Shown here piece by piece: positions 10,874-20,978 of a stretch of 64,000 bases of DNA. Positions within the stretch are counted from its first letter, which is position 1; every line of letters starts with the position of its first letter. The DNA is taken from assembly GCF_027887165.1 (NCBI RefSeq), contig NC_077233.1:218160517-218224516 (forward strand). Direction: 5' to 3'. The translations under genes were made by a program, and so were the position numbers. Source of the DNA: Monodelphis domestica (lineage: Eukaryota > Chordata > Mammalia > Didelphimorphia > Didelphidae). The notes under the pieces were generated by a model, which was not told the origin of the DNA, ran no database searches, and saw nothing but the letters and a program-made list of their open reading frames with translations.

Positions 10874-11877
10874 TAGAAAATGAAGAAAAGTCTGGGGTCA
10901 GATTTGAACCTACGACCTCTGGTCTTGAGGCCCAGCTCTCTGTCCACTGAGCCACTCAGCTGCGCTGCAACTTCCTTTTACTGAACTACTCAAGGGTTTG
11001 CAACTTTCCCAGGGTTGGTTGGTTTCGGTTTTTGGTAGCTAGGAGCCTGACTACATGGCTTCAAGGCTAAATGGCCACAGGTCCCCAGGCTATTTGGCTT
11101 GCTGGAGGCTTCATTCATTACGACACTCAAAAAGCCGCCTGCTGATCTGAACCATGGACTTCAGGAGAAGCCTGAGCTTCACAAAGCTTCCTTTGACAAA
11201 GGGCACTCCATCAACAAGTGCCTTCTTCTTCTGGGACAAGCACAATGGAGAAGCTGGCCAAATGGCTAATCGGTGCAAGTCCCAGCTGATTCAACCCTTT
11301 ATGCTGAGCCTCTCTTCCTTCCCTCCGTGGCCATAAAAAGCTCAGCTGAAAACAACCCATAACCCTTCATGAGGAAGCTCTTCAGTGGGTTGATTTCCCA
11401 AGCTGCTGCCTGAGGATAGAAGGAAGGACTTCCCCAAAAGGTCCCCAGGGAGGTACCTGAACTAAAGAAAGAGTCCATGCTGTATCCACACCTACTCTTA
11501 CCCAGCTCTCTTTGTGGTCCCAGGATGGCACCGATCTGAATAGAGCTCAACAGGTGGAACTGCATAAGGAGGATACCAGCAGAGACCAGCTTGACAATAG
11601 GAAAGAACTTCCTTGGGGAGCAAAATTGGAACTGCCACCTATGGTCATAGAGCCAGACAGGTAGTGGAGAGATTTCTATCATTTCCATTGCCTGAGAGGG
11701 ATGTCCAATAATAATTCCTTTCTTGGCTTCTATTTTTAATATTAAAGGGATTTATCAAGCCCAGGATGAATATTTTTTTCTTTTAGATGTTAATTATATT
11801 GTTTTAAAATGTTAATTCTATTCATCGATGCCAGTCAAATTATTTCTTTTTTTTAAACCCTTATATATATACTGTAT

Positions 11878-11924
<47 letters not shown>

Positions 11925-12351
11925 TGTGTATTGGCTCCAAGGCAGAAGAGTGGTAAGGGCTAGGCAATGCGGGTCAAGTGACTTGCCCAGGTTCACACAG
12001 CTGAAAAGTGGCTGAAGCCAGATTTGAACCTAGTACCTCCCATCTCTAGGCTTGGCTCCCAATCCACTGAGCTACCCAGCCACCCCCACACCCCCTTATG
12101 ATTCTTTAAATTATCATATAATAATTGTTCTCACGATAAATTTAAGTGTTCATTGAGGAACTTCGTATGGAAATTGAAGTTATGGATCACAAACAAAAGG
12201 AAATAATCTCAAACTACAACTCTGACATGACTCAGTAAAAGTCGCCTTTAGATATTCCATTTTCGAAGAGCCATTATGGAAGTGATGAATGAGACACAGT
12301 GACTCCAAAAGCAAATGTTGACAGCAGTAATAGAAACTACAGATTTTTATT
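10874..12351. repeat. Array unit 8 (chimeric, last of the contiguous array)
   Basis: Type A up to the TA tract (11881-11923). After that it has the same alternative 3' part as unit 6. It does not end in the array junction but runs from CAGATTTTTATTG into single-copy flank (CTGCAGTTATGCG). The same flank follows detached unit 9, so this is the true right edge of the small-unit array. Confidence 0.93.
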
Positions 12352-12860
12352 GTCTGCAGTTATGCGAATAGAAATGACATGAGTAACTAACATTTCTCCA
12401 AGGCTAAAAGTCCTTTTTTTCTTTCATAGACTGCTAATAAAGTGCCCCTTAAGTGTAACTCTCTTCTAGACTCTGAGAGCTGGTGCTTTCTAGAGTCTAT
12501 AGACAGCTTTTCTCTCTGGTGTAATGTCTCATACTTCTTAAAATTACTTCCTTCATAGGGTAACTATGTTTCCTTTCTTCCTCCCCTCCCTCCCCTTCTT
12601 CCCTTTCCTCCCTTCCTTCCCTTCCATCTCAGTATAAGTTCTATGTCAGAAGTGTGGTAAGAGCTAGGCAGCTGGGGTTAAGTGACTGGCCCAGGCCATA
12701 CAACTAGAAAGTATCTACCTAGCTGCCCTGTCCTTTTTTCTGTACTCATATTTGACCTTAGTTTGTCCTCTAGATACATTGTTGTCTAGGTCTCTCTGAC
12801 ATCATTTCCACCAAAGTGGAAGGGGAAAGGAGAGACAGAGGGAGAGAGGGAGAGAGGGAG
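12352..12860. repeat. Array right flank, first copy of a ~0.5 kb duplicated segment
   Basis: From CTGCAGTTATGCGAATAG to a GA-rich tract, this closely matches 15,508-16,008. It contains a polypyrimidine tract (about 12,570-12,627), an old antisense SINE A relic (about 12,620-12,728) and a GA microsatellite starting about 12,825. The two copies diverge inside the GA tract, which is the likely recombination site. Confidence 0.93.
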
Positions 12861-13436
12861 AGAGAGAGAGAAAAAAAAGGATGGAAGGAAGGATGGAAAG
12901 GAGAGGGGAGAGAGGGAGAGAGGGAAAGAGGAAGAAGAGGAGAGAATGCTTTCCAAGAGCAATTTTCTCTCATGGGCTTGACTGCAGCAGAAAATCTAAT
13001 GTTTTTGAGCTCAAAATTGGACTTGCTAACTCTTTTTGTCTGTAGCCCAAGATGTTTCTCCTATGTGGCATCGTATGCTTTCATCCAATGGCCCAAAGTG
13101 TTATGAGTCTTTCAGTTTGATTTAGTTTGTCCACACATTGTGATGAGATTATAGGAAAAGTCCTTAATACCTAATTGACTCTGCTTATTGATTGGTATCA
13201 AATAAGTTTCTGTGCCTTCTGTGATTTCATGAATAGGAGTGTCTGTGGAAACATTCACCTTTGCACATAGACACAATAAAAACAAAATAAATCCCAGGTA
13301 GTTGGAGGAGGAAGGACACTCACTAGTAATGAGGGAATCTGGCAGGTCCTCATAGAGAGGTGGTGATTTGTTTTGAATGAAGACAAAAAGCAAGGAGAAA
13401 GTGGACTTTGGGCATGGGAGATAGTCAGTGAAAAGG
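12861..13436. other. No gene seen; GA-rich then single-copy sequence
   Basis: The GA/GGAA-rich tract continues to about 12,945, followed by AT-moderate sequence with no recognisable repeat or gene. Short frames of 93-96 codons here have no recognisable domain. Confidence 0.6.
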
Positions 13437-13672
13437 CCTAGAGTGGTGACTTAGTGGATTGAGAGACAGGCCTAGCTAGAGATTGGAGGTCCTGGGTTGA
13501 AATCCAGTCTCAGACACTTCCTAAATGTGTGGTCCTGGGCAAGTCACTTTACCCCCATTACCTATCCCTTACCACTTTTCTGCTTTGGAACCAATACATG
13601 GCATTGATTCTAAGGCAGGAGGTAAGGGTTTAAACCAAACAAACAAAGAAATAAATAAATAAATAAATAAAA
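13437..13672 (+). mobile_element. SINE A, sense, near full length
   Basis: From the tRNA-like head (TGACTTAGTGGATTGAGAG) through GGGCAAGTCACTTTACCCCC and CCTTACCACTTTTCTGC, ending GGTAAGGGTTTAAA plus a CAAA/AATA-rich tail (13,632-13,672). Moderately diverged. Confidence 0.85.
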
Positions 13673-13904
13673 ATGAAAGGAATGGACCACCCAAAACTGA
13701 TGGGTGTGGTGGGTTTTTATAGGGTTCTTGTCTTGGTCCAGTAGGATTAGGCACTGTGGGAAGGGAGCAAGGAACCTTGATTGGAGTGATGGGAAATGGT
13801 CTTGATTCAAGTTAGTTGGGATGAGGGAAGACTCTTGGAGAGCTGTCAACTCGTTGCTATTTAAACTCCAACTTATGGGTTTGGGGCCATAGCTACTGGG
13901 CTTA

Positions 13905-14113
13905 CTTTTTACTTTTGAAACCCCCACCTTCCATCTTAGAATCAATACTGTCTATTGATTCTAAAGCAGAAGAGCTGTAAGGGCTAGGCAATGGGGGTGA
14001 AGTACTTCCCCAGAGTTAGAAAATGAAGAAAAGTCTGGGGTCAAATTTGAACCTAGGACCTCTGGTCTTGAGGCCAGGCTCTCTGTCCACTGAGCCACTC
14101 AGCTGCCCTCCAA
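13905..14113 (-). mobile_element. SINE A, antisense; intact ancestor of the unit's truncated SINE
   Basis: Complete antisense copy: CCTTCCATCTTAGAATCAAT tail side, AGGGCTAGGCAATGGGGGTG, GAAGTACTTCCCCAGAG, TTTGAACCTAGGACC, head CACTCAGCTGCCC. The array units begin within this element at AGTACTTGCCCAGAG. This copy therefore shows the pre-duplication state, with the array junction falling inside a SINE. Confidence 0.88.
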
Positions 14114-15033
14114 CTGCCTTTTACTGAACTACTCAAGGGTTTTCAACTTTCCCAGGGTTGGTTGCTTTGGTTTTTTGGTAGCTAGGAGCCTGACTACATG
14201 GCTTCAAGGCTAAATGGCCACAGGTGCCCAGGCTATTTGGCTTGCTGGAGGCTTCATTCATTAGGACATTCAAAAAGGCTGCTGATCTCAACCATGGACT
14301 TCAGGAGAAGCCTGAGCTTCAGACAGATTCCTTTGACAAAGGGCACTCCATCAACAAGTGCCTTCTTCTTCTGTGACAAGCACAATGGAGAAGCTGGGGA
14401 AATGGCTAATCTGTGCAAGTCCCAGCTGATTGAACCCTTTCTGCTGAGCCTCTCTTCCTTCCCTCCGTGGCCACAAAAAGCTCAGCTGAAAACAAGCCAT
14501 AAACCTTCATGAGGAAGCTCTTCAGTGGGTTGATTTCCAAAGGTGCTGCCTGAGGATAGAAGGAAGGACTTCCCCAAAAGGTCCCCAGGGAGGTACCTGA
14601 ACTAAATAAAGGGTCCATGCTGTGTCCACACCTGCTCTTACCCAGCTCTCTTTGTGGTCCCACGATGGCTCCGATCTGAATAGAGCTCAACAGGTGGAAC
14701 TGCATAAGGAGGATACCAGCAGAGACCAGCTTGACAATAGGAAAGAACTTCCTTGGGGAGCAAAATTGGAACTGCCACCTCTGGTCATAGAGCCAGACAG
14801 GTAGTGGAGAGATTTCTATCATTTCCATTGCCTGAGAGGGATGTCCAATAATAATTCCTTTCTTGGCTTCTATTTTTAATATTAACGGGATTTCTCAACC
14901 CCAGGATGAATATTTTTTTCTTTTAGATGTTAATTATATTGTTTTAAAATGTTAGTTCTATTCATTGATGCCAGTCAAGTTATTTCTTTTTTTAAAACCC
15001 TTATTTATATACTGTATATTATATATATGTATG

Positions 15034-15064
<31 letters not shown>

Positions 15065-15507
15065 ATATACACATACTGTGTATTGGCTCCAAGGCAGAAG
15101 AGTGGTAAGGGCTAGGCAATGGGGGTCAAGTGACTTGCCCAGGTTCACACAGCTGGGAAGTGACTGAAGCCAGATTTGAACCTAGGACCTCCCATCTCTA
15201 GGCTTGGCTCTCAATCCACTGAGCAACCCAGCCGCCCCCCCACCCCCTTATGATTCTTTAAAATATCTAATGATAAATTTTTCTCACGATAAATTTATGT
15301 GTTCATTGAGGAACTTTGTATGGAAATTGAAGTTATGGATCACGACCAAAAGATATAATCCCAAACTACAACTCTGCCATGACTCAGTAAAAGTCGCCTT
15401 TAGATATTCCATTTTCAAAGAGCCATAATGTAAGTGATGAATGAGACACAGTGACTCCAAAAGCAAATGTTGACAGCAGTAATAGAAACTACAGATTCTT
15501 GTTGGCT
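14001..15507. repeat. Detached unit 9 (type B), ~3.14 kb from unit 8
   Basis: Complete copy of the array unit, starting inside the SINE above and ending GTTGGCTGCAG into flank. It shares type B differences with unit 7. It has one minisatellite copy and an interrupted TA tract (about 15,001-15,076). The ATGGACTTCAGG position here (14,294) is 3,140 bp from unit 8's (11,154), about twice the unit length. The flank after unit 9 repeats the flank after unit 8. Confidence 0.95.
14198..14512 (+). CDS. Hypothetical 104-aa frame of type B units (probably non-coding)
   Basis: Open from an ATG in the ATGGCTTCAAGGC segment. It is present at 104 aa only in the two diverged units (9499-9813 in unit 7 and here in unit 9). 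In type A units indels and stops reduce it to a 60-aa frame starting MDFRRSLSF (281-463 and equivalents). No known domain, splice context or start context supports translation. Confidence 0.1.
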   Translation: MASRLNGHRCPGYLACWRLHSLGHSKRLLISTMDFRRSLSFRQIPLTKGTPSTSAFFFCDKHNGEAGEMANLCKSQLIEPFLLSLSSFPPWPQKAQLKTSHKPS

Positions 15508-16008
15508 GCAGTTATGCGAATAGAAATGACATGAGTAACTAACATTTCTCCAAGGCTAAAAGTCCTTTTTTTCTTTCTTAGACTGCTAATAACGTGCCCC
15601 TTTAGTGTAACTCTCTTCTAGACTCTGAGAGCTGGTGCTTTCTAGAGTCTATAGACAGCTTTTCTCTCTGGTGTAATGTCTCATACTTCTTAAAATTACT
15701 TCCTTCATAGGGTAACTATGTTTCCTTCCTTCCTCCCCTTCCTCCCCTTCCTCCCTTTCCTCCCTTTCTTTCCTTCCATCTCAGTATAAGTTCTATGTCA
15801 GAAGTGTGGTAAGAGCTAGGCAGCTGGGGTTAAGTGACTGGCCCAGGCCATACAACTAGAAAGTATCTACCTAGCTGCCCTGTCCTTTTTACTGTACTCA
15901 TATTTGTCCTTAGTTTGTCCTCTAGATACATTGTTGTCTAGGTCTCTCTGACATCATTTCCACTAAAGTGGAAGGGGAAAGGAGAGAGAGAGGGAGAGAG
16001 GGAGATCC
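15508..16008. repeat. Array right flank, second copy
   Basis: Matches 12,352-12,860 with small differences (for example TCTTTCTTAGAC for TCTTTCATAGAC). It includes the polypyrimidine tract (about 15,721-15,779), the old antisense SINE relic (to about 15,880) and a shorter GA tract ending at 16,004. Unlike the first copy, it continues into GATCCCTTATCTAGAG and the hAT element. Confidence 0.93.
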
Positions 16009-16062
16009 CTTATCTAGAGCAGAGGTTCTTCCCCGGGGTCCATGAACTTGATTAAAAACAAT

Positions 16063-16219
16063 AATCCTGACCTTCCTTCTTAGATTCAATACAGTGTATT
16101 GGTTCCAAGGCAGAAAGAGTGGTAAGGGCTAGGCAGTCAGTGAGGGTTAAGTGACTTGCCCAGGTTCACCCAGCTGAGAAGGGTCAGAGGCCAGTTTTGA
16201 ACTCAGGACCTCCCGTTCT
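16063..16219 (-). mobile_element. SINE A, antisense, inside the hAT
   Basis: CCTTCTTAGATTCAATAC, TTGGTTCCAAGGCAGAAAG, GTTAAGTGACTTGCCCAGG, TTTGAACTCAGGACC. The tRNA-like head is truncated. Confidence 0.85.
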
Positions 16220-16255
16220 ATGAACTTGGGCTTTTAAAAAATATTTTGACATTCA

Positions 16256-16458
16256 ATGAGATTACTCACTTACAAAAATGAACTATGTTTTACATGATAA
16301 TACATGTATAACCCAGATCAAATTTCCTGCCAGCACTGGAAGAGGGAAGGGAAGGGAGGGAGGGGGATAAATTCAATCATCTAACTTGGGAAAACTTATG
16401 TGGAAATTTGTAATGAAATTACAATAGAATGTAATTGGTAATAAAGAAATAAAAATAT
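16256..16458 (+). mobile_element. LINE-1 3' UTR fragment, sense
   Basis: CATGATAATACATGTATAAC, CCCAGATCAAATTTCCTGCC, a GGGAAGGGAGGGAGGGGG tract, GAAATTACAATAGAATGTAA and an AATAAAGAAATAAAAAT tail. A related piece lies at 55,740-55,935. Very short 5'-truncated copy. Confidence 0.65.
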
Positions 16459-16539
16459 TTTGACAACTTTGTTTTATTAAAATTGGTTTTCCTTATAACT
16501 TTGTGTATGCTATACCTTTAAAAGTATTATTTGGGGGGG

Positions 16540-16727
16540 GGGCAGCTGGGTAGCTCAGTGGATTGAGAACCAGCCCTAGAGACGGGAGGTCCTAGGTTCA
16601 AATCTGGCCTCAGACACTTCCCAGCTGTGTGTCCCTGGGCAAGTCACTTGACCCCCATTGCCTAGCCCTTACCACTCTTCTGCCTTATTGACTCCTAGAC
16701 AGAAGGTAAGGGTTTAAAAAAAAAAGT
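16540..16727 (+). mobile_element. SINE A, sense, close to consensus
   Basis: GGCAGCTGGGTAGCTCAGTG head, GGTTCAAATCTGGCCTC B box, GGGCAAGTCACTTGACCCCC, CTTACCACTCTTCTGCCTT, then a shortened 3' part and an A tail. Confidence 0.92.
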
Positions 16728-16732
16728 ATTAT

Positions 16733-16927
16733 TTTGGGGGCAGCTGGGTAGCTCAGTGGCTTGAGAGCCAGGCCTCAAACAGAAGGCCCAAGATTCAATT
16801 CTGGCTTCAGACACTTCCTAGCTGTGTGACCCTTAAGCAAGTTACTTAACCCCCATTTCCTAGCCTTTATCACTCTTCTGCCTTGGAACCAAAACACACT
16901 ATTGATTCCAAGGCAGAAGGTAAGGGT

Positions 16928-16958
<31 letters not shown>

Positions 16959-16960
16959 TG
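16733..16960 (+). mobile_element. SINE A, sense, second of a back-to-back pair
   Basis: Full-length copy beginning GGGGGCAGCTGGGTAGCTC and ending GGTAAGGGTTTAAAAA plus an A/TA tail. Only a few bases separate it from the previous copy. Confidence 0.92.
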
Positions 16961-17048
16961 TATAATTCTGAGATGGCGTCCATAGGCTTGAATAGACTGT
17001 CAAAGGAGCCCATGGCCACAAAAAAGATGAAGAATTCCTGATTTAGAG

Positions 17049-17524
17049 GGTTAGTGAAGGGCCTAGTCTCGTCTCACCATTTTTATAGGTCAGTTACAAG
17101 GTATCTTGAGCAGTGGCTGAATCGTAGGCTCCCCGGTAGACTAGACTTTCAATAGCCAAAAGATTATCATGTTTAACAGACTAAGATGTGACTCTCAGTC
17201 ACAGCTACAACCATAAATGGGAGTTATGGCACTCGAGGCAAATTCTGTTGCTGGAAAGGGTTAGAGGGAAGTTGAGACCAGTGAGTCCCGTCATTGCTGC
17301 CGATCCTGGAACTGCTGCGTGGGGTTGGTTCCTGGGCCAGGCAGGCCACGGATAGTCCATGGCCTGGTCAAATCTCTGAGCTTTTCTGGCGAGATCTCAT
17401 CAACTGTATCATCACTGTCTACTGTGGCACGATCAAATTCCAGGGGAAGACGAAGTAATCGTTACTGCCTTTTGTGAAGTGTCTACAATTTCTGTTTGTT
17501 CACAATTGAATCTAATGGAAAGAG
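17049..17524. other. No recognisable feature
   Basis: Single-copy-looking, GC-moderate sequence (about 17,270-17,460 is the most GC-rich part). No frame, repeat or RNA that I can name. Confidence 0.5.
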
Positions 17525-17752
17525 TGGCAGCTGGGGAGCTCAATGGATAGAGCCAAGAAGACTCATCTCCCTGAATTCAAATCTGACCTTAGCGTATGGC
17601 CCTGAGTGAGTCACTTCACCCTGCTTGCCTCAGTTTCCTCATCTGTCAAATGAGCTGGAGAAGGAAATGGCGAACCACTCCAGGATCTTTGCCAAGCCCC
17701 AAATGGGGTCACAAAGTGTCAGATATTACTGAACAAGAGTGGCAACGGATGA
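17525..17752 (+). mobile_element. SINE B, sense
   Basis: GGCAGCTGGGGAGCTCAATG head, CAAATCTGACCTTAG, TTGCCTCAGTTTCCTCATC, GAGAAGGAAATGGCGAACC, AAATGGGGTCACAAAG. This is the marsupial SINE with a conserved core and a GAAATGGC 3' half. Confidence 0.85.
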
Positions 17753-17984
17753 TAGAAAGGAAAATGTTGCCACAGAATCATAGCAAAATAAGACTAATGC
17801 TACATTGTATTTGTGATAACTATTGCACACTATATAATCTTATTGCATATTGCATGAGTTCGTATTGTAAGACCAGTGTGACACTTTATTGTTGAATGTT
17901 ACCAGTGGTCTTAAATTACCATCCTTAAACATTTCCATGTTTGCAATCCCAGAAGGATGGATCTACTTAGACTCTTTGTAATAG

Positions 17985-18390
17985 TTGCCTAACTGATTCC
18001 CCTGTCTTACGTCTCTCTCTTCTCTGGTCTATCCTTTATGCTGAAGCCAAGTGATTTTCCTGAAGAACAAATTTCCAAAATTAAATATTTAAAATAAAAA
18101 AAGAACAAATGGACTGAACAAGTACATCCTTTGACCCGAGAAACTCCTTGACCTCTAGGATCAAATACAAAGTCTTCGGTTTCATATTCAGAGCCCTTTA
18201 CAATGTGTGTGTGTGTCCAACCTACTTTTCATCCTTAAACAATATTCCCTTTCTCACATTTTACATCTTCGCCAAACCGGTCTTTTGAGACCTGACACTC
18301 TGTCACTTGTCTAGTACTGTGTCCAGTACCCATGCCAGGAATGTGCTTCTTCAAGTCTCCTGTCTATTGGGATCCCTACTTCCTTTCAAA
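17985..18390 (+). mobile_element. L2-like LINE fragment, sense
   Basis: Matches the ancient L2 pattern: TCTCTTCTCTGGTCTATCC, GGATCAAATACAAAGTCTTC, GAGCCCTTTACAATGTG, TGTCCAACCTACTTTTCATC, ATGCCAGGAATGTGC. It ends where the unrecognised retroelement fragment begins. Confidence 0.6.
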
Positions 18391-18512
18391 ACTGTCTCTG
18401 TGCATTGACTTTTCCACTTAAATCTCCTTTACACACAAGTTTCTTTGTGGACACTCATCTATCATAGATGAAAACGCACAAAGACAATTTTCATCCTCTG
18501 TTACTGAGAGAC
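18391..18512 (+). mobile_element. Unrecognised ~560-bp retroelement family, 5'-truncated copy
   Basis: ACTGTCTCTGTGCAT, TTTTCCACTTAAATCTC, CATCTATCATAGATG and the terminal TCATCCTCTGTTACTGAGAG plus ACTACTACC match the ends of copies at 43,528-44,083 and 39,638-40,198. Only the GAGAGACTACTAC side is kept, which suggests that this side is the 3' end. Confidence 0.8.
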
Positions 18513-20627
18513 TACTACCTATACTTTTTATATACATCACATGTATATATAATAATTATACATTTTAATTTGGAGCATTAGGGTTTTTTGTAAGTATTTG
18601 ATGACTAAATCTAATAGAATATTATGAGTAGTGTTTTTGATTTCCTTGGGGTAATCAAGATGCTTTTGTTTTTGTTAGAAAGTATTGAGGAATAAAAAAT
18701 ATTGGCTATTCTGCACTAAGAAATTATGATATCTGTGATGGCCCTTTTATCCAAGTAAATAATATCTCAAAATAGTTAAGTGGCTATTAAAATTTTATAT
18801 TAAACAGATCATGCCTTTCACTTAGAAAACAAACTCTTTGATAATGAACTTGGCAATTATTAACAAATATAAATATTTTTATATAAAAAGACATAAAAAG
18901 CTTTTATATAAACATTAGTTATGTATACTTTATTTTAAATTATATATTAAACTTAACATGGTAGTAACAAAAATGTCCTAGTTTGTTTCCTCTTCCAACA
19001 TTAAAAATTTTTAATATGTTTAAATTTTTCTTCTGCATATTTTAAATTTCTTTTTTGCATCTCTATCATTATATACTAATTCAAACCCCTTTACTACCTA
19101 GTAGAATGATATTTTCATTTTAATAATATTTATATTCTGAAACTATTGTTTGTATTGGTCGTGAATCTTATTACAACATTAAACAAATAGGCAAGATAGT
19201 ATGGAGATTGATGCAACAAAGCCACGACTTTAATATTTAACAAAACAAAATAAAGACAATCACAGGTATCGGAATTTGATGTGAATTGTTTACAAAATAT
19301 GTTCTCTTAACTACTTAGAGAAAGAATGAAACCTTCCAAGTTTACACAGTTTAATAATTATCAAAGAATCCAATTTTCTTGCTTCATAGTTGATTTTATC
19401 ACTATGTTGAGTAGCAATTTATTTTAGATATACCATTTTAATCCATTTTCTTAAGGTTTTTTATAGACTTGAATTTTTTCAGCATGGTTTATTGTCATGG
19501 GGTTTAAATGCTTTTTAATCTTGCCTTTTAAATACTATTAACAAGTTACAACATTTGTACAGGAAATACAAAATATTTCATGAATTCTCTTATGATAAAT
19601 CATTTTTTCTTGGATTGGTATTCAGATAGATACTTTATAAGCAGGCTGTTTTGAGCAAAAAACTTAAAAGTACTTTCTTCCTTCTCCTCTGACCTGTCCC
19701 ACAATATCAAACTGCTTCAGGATATTGCTAAAATAAATCCTTTTGTAAACATTTTACTTACTCCCAACCAAATCAGTTATAAATCTTGAGCTTGCATTGA
19801 CATGTTTTGTCACCTGCCACTAGCCATAAATAAAAATCAGAGATATCACTTGGCTGTGTTGGGCAGTTTTTCCATTTTGGCATCATTGAGTCCTTGGCAT
19901 TCTTACAGGGAGATCTGAAATAGCTAGTTTGAATTTACTCCAAATTGAAGGGGACATTTCAGATAGAAAATCTGGTTTATTTTGTTCATTTAATAGTGTA
20001 AAAGCTCAAAGAAAATAGGAAAAGATTTTATATAGCTTTACAATAACATTCTTTATTTGGCTAATGTTTATGGATAGGAATGGCATTTTTGTATTTCATT
20101 CATGATTTGCTTTTAATGATAGACTCAAACATAATGAGCTCTGCCATATTGATTATAGGATTAGTCTTATTGGAGCCTATGAGTTACAATTAACTATGAC
20201 TTGATATTGCATACCTTTTTTATTAACACAATCATATGCTTGAAAATTTAACTTGTTTTTAGCTCTGAGTTAACATACCACCATCCCTGTTAATTGAGTT
20301 ATTTTGTAGATAGCAATGGCTGTATAAATTATGGAGTCAGTAATCAAAAAATTTAAATGACAGTGTCCTCACCCTATCAGTTTTTCATGTTTATATAAGT
20401 ATATTAAATCACTTAGAGATTCATCCACAATCCTTGTCTTTTTTAATCAATTTAACCTAGTTTTAATTGGATAAATACTCATGAAGCATTTAAATAATCA
20501 AAATGTCTCTTTAGATATTATTATAAATGAGTATACTAACTAGAATAATAAATATTTTCTTATTCTAAATTCTGTAACCTTTTAAATTTACCATAACCTT
20601 CAATCCCTGATGCATACATTTAGATGT
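18513..20627. other. AT-rich sequence without recognisable features
   Basis: About 2.1 kb of AT-rich DNA with no frame above ~60 codons and no repeat family I can name. It is the longest such stretch in the left half. Confidence 0.6.
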
Positions 20628-20631
20628 GTAT

Positions 20632-20978
20632 TGTAAAAATGGAGATTTGAACTCCGGACTCCAATCCCCAGGAGTCCTTGCTAGATCCCAGAATGCCCTC
20701 TAATATCACTGAGATTTCCACCTGGGCAAGGTCAAGAATTTTTATTTAACCTGGCTGTAAAGGCTATTGGGTTTCTTTCCTACTTCTACCTTCAGAGCAC
20801 ACGCGGCTGTCTACCTAGCAGGCAAGATGTGAGTGATCGTGAATAGGCTCTCTGGGCCTAGCACATGCCTTTCTTATTTGTATTTTCCTAAATTCCTTAT
20901 CTTAAACCTCTAAAAATATAATACTCCTTGCAGAGAGAAACTTATTTCTACCTGCCTCAGTTTCCCCTAACTGTTACA
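20632..20978 (+). mobile_element. Solo LTR, 347 bp, TSD GTAT
   Basis: Begins TGTAAAAATGGAGATTTG and ends CCCTAACTGTTACA, with 5-bp inverted ends TGTAA/TTACA. It is flanked by GTAT at 20,628-20,631 and 20,979-20,982. A 4-bp duplication is typical of gammaretrovirus-like (class I) integration. No internal retroviral sequence remains, so it is a recombined solo LTR. Orientation is inferred from the AATATAATACTCC signal-like region near the right end. Confidence 0.82.

Larger units (their letters stand above)
1..12351. repeat. Tandem macrosatellite array, at least eight ~1.55 kb units
   Basis: Eight head-to-tail units with starts (TAGAAAATGAAG) at 1, 1543, 3115, 4654, 6201, 7757, 9318 and 10874, so periods of 1542, 1572, 1539, 1547, 1556, 1561 and 1556 bp. 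Order within a unit: truncated antisense SINE A (~90 bp), ~870 bp unrecognised core, antisense SINE A with T-rich and TA-rich tail, then ~270 bp unrecognised sequence. Units 1-6 and 8 look nearly identical in the core by eye, with only a handful of substitutions each; unit 7 is clearly diverged. Most length variation comes from the TA tract and a 25-bp minisatellite. The left end lies outside the window, so the copy number is a minimum. No gene function is proposed. Confidence 0.97.
16020..17040. mobile_element. Old non-autonomous hAT-type DNA transposon, invaded four times
   Basis: It starts CAGAGGTTCTTCCCCGGGG and ends AAGATGAAGAATTCCTG, imperfect inverted termini of CAGNGGTTCTT type. The 8-bp flanks are ATCTAGAG (16,012-16,019) and ATTTAGAG (17,041-17,048), a 7/8 match of the length hAT elements generate. 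Internal text such as GGTCCATGAACTTG and CATAGGCTTGAATAGACTGT resembles mammalian MER5-like hAT relics. One antisense SINE A, one L1 3' end and two sense SINE A copies are nested inside. Confidence 0.7.

Noticed and set aside
1..12351. CRISPR-like or rDNA-like array
   Set aside because: Units are 1.55 kb and contiguous, with no spacers, in a mammalian repeat landscape. No rRNA sequence is visible.
12770..13106. E/R/G-rich and S/P/L-rich frames around 12,770-13,106
   Set aside because: They translate the GA/CT microsatellite.
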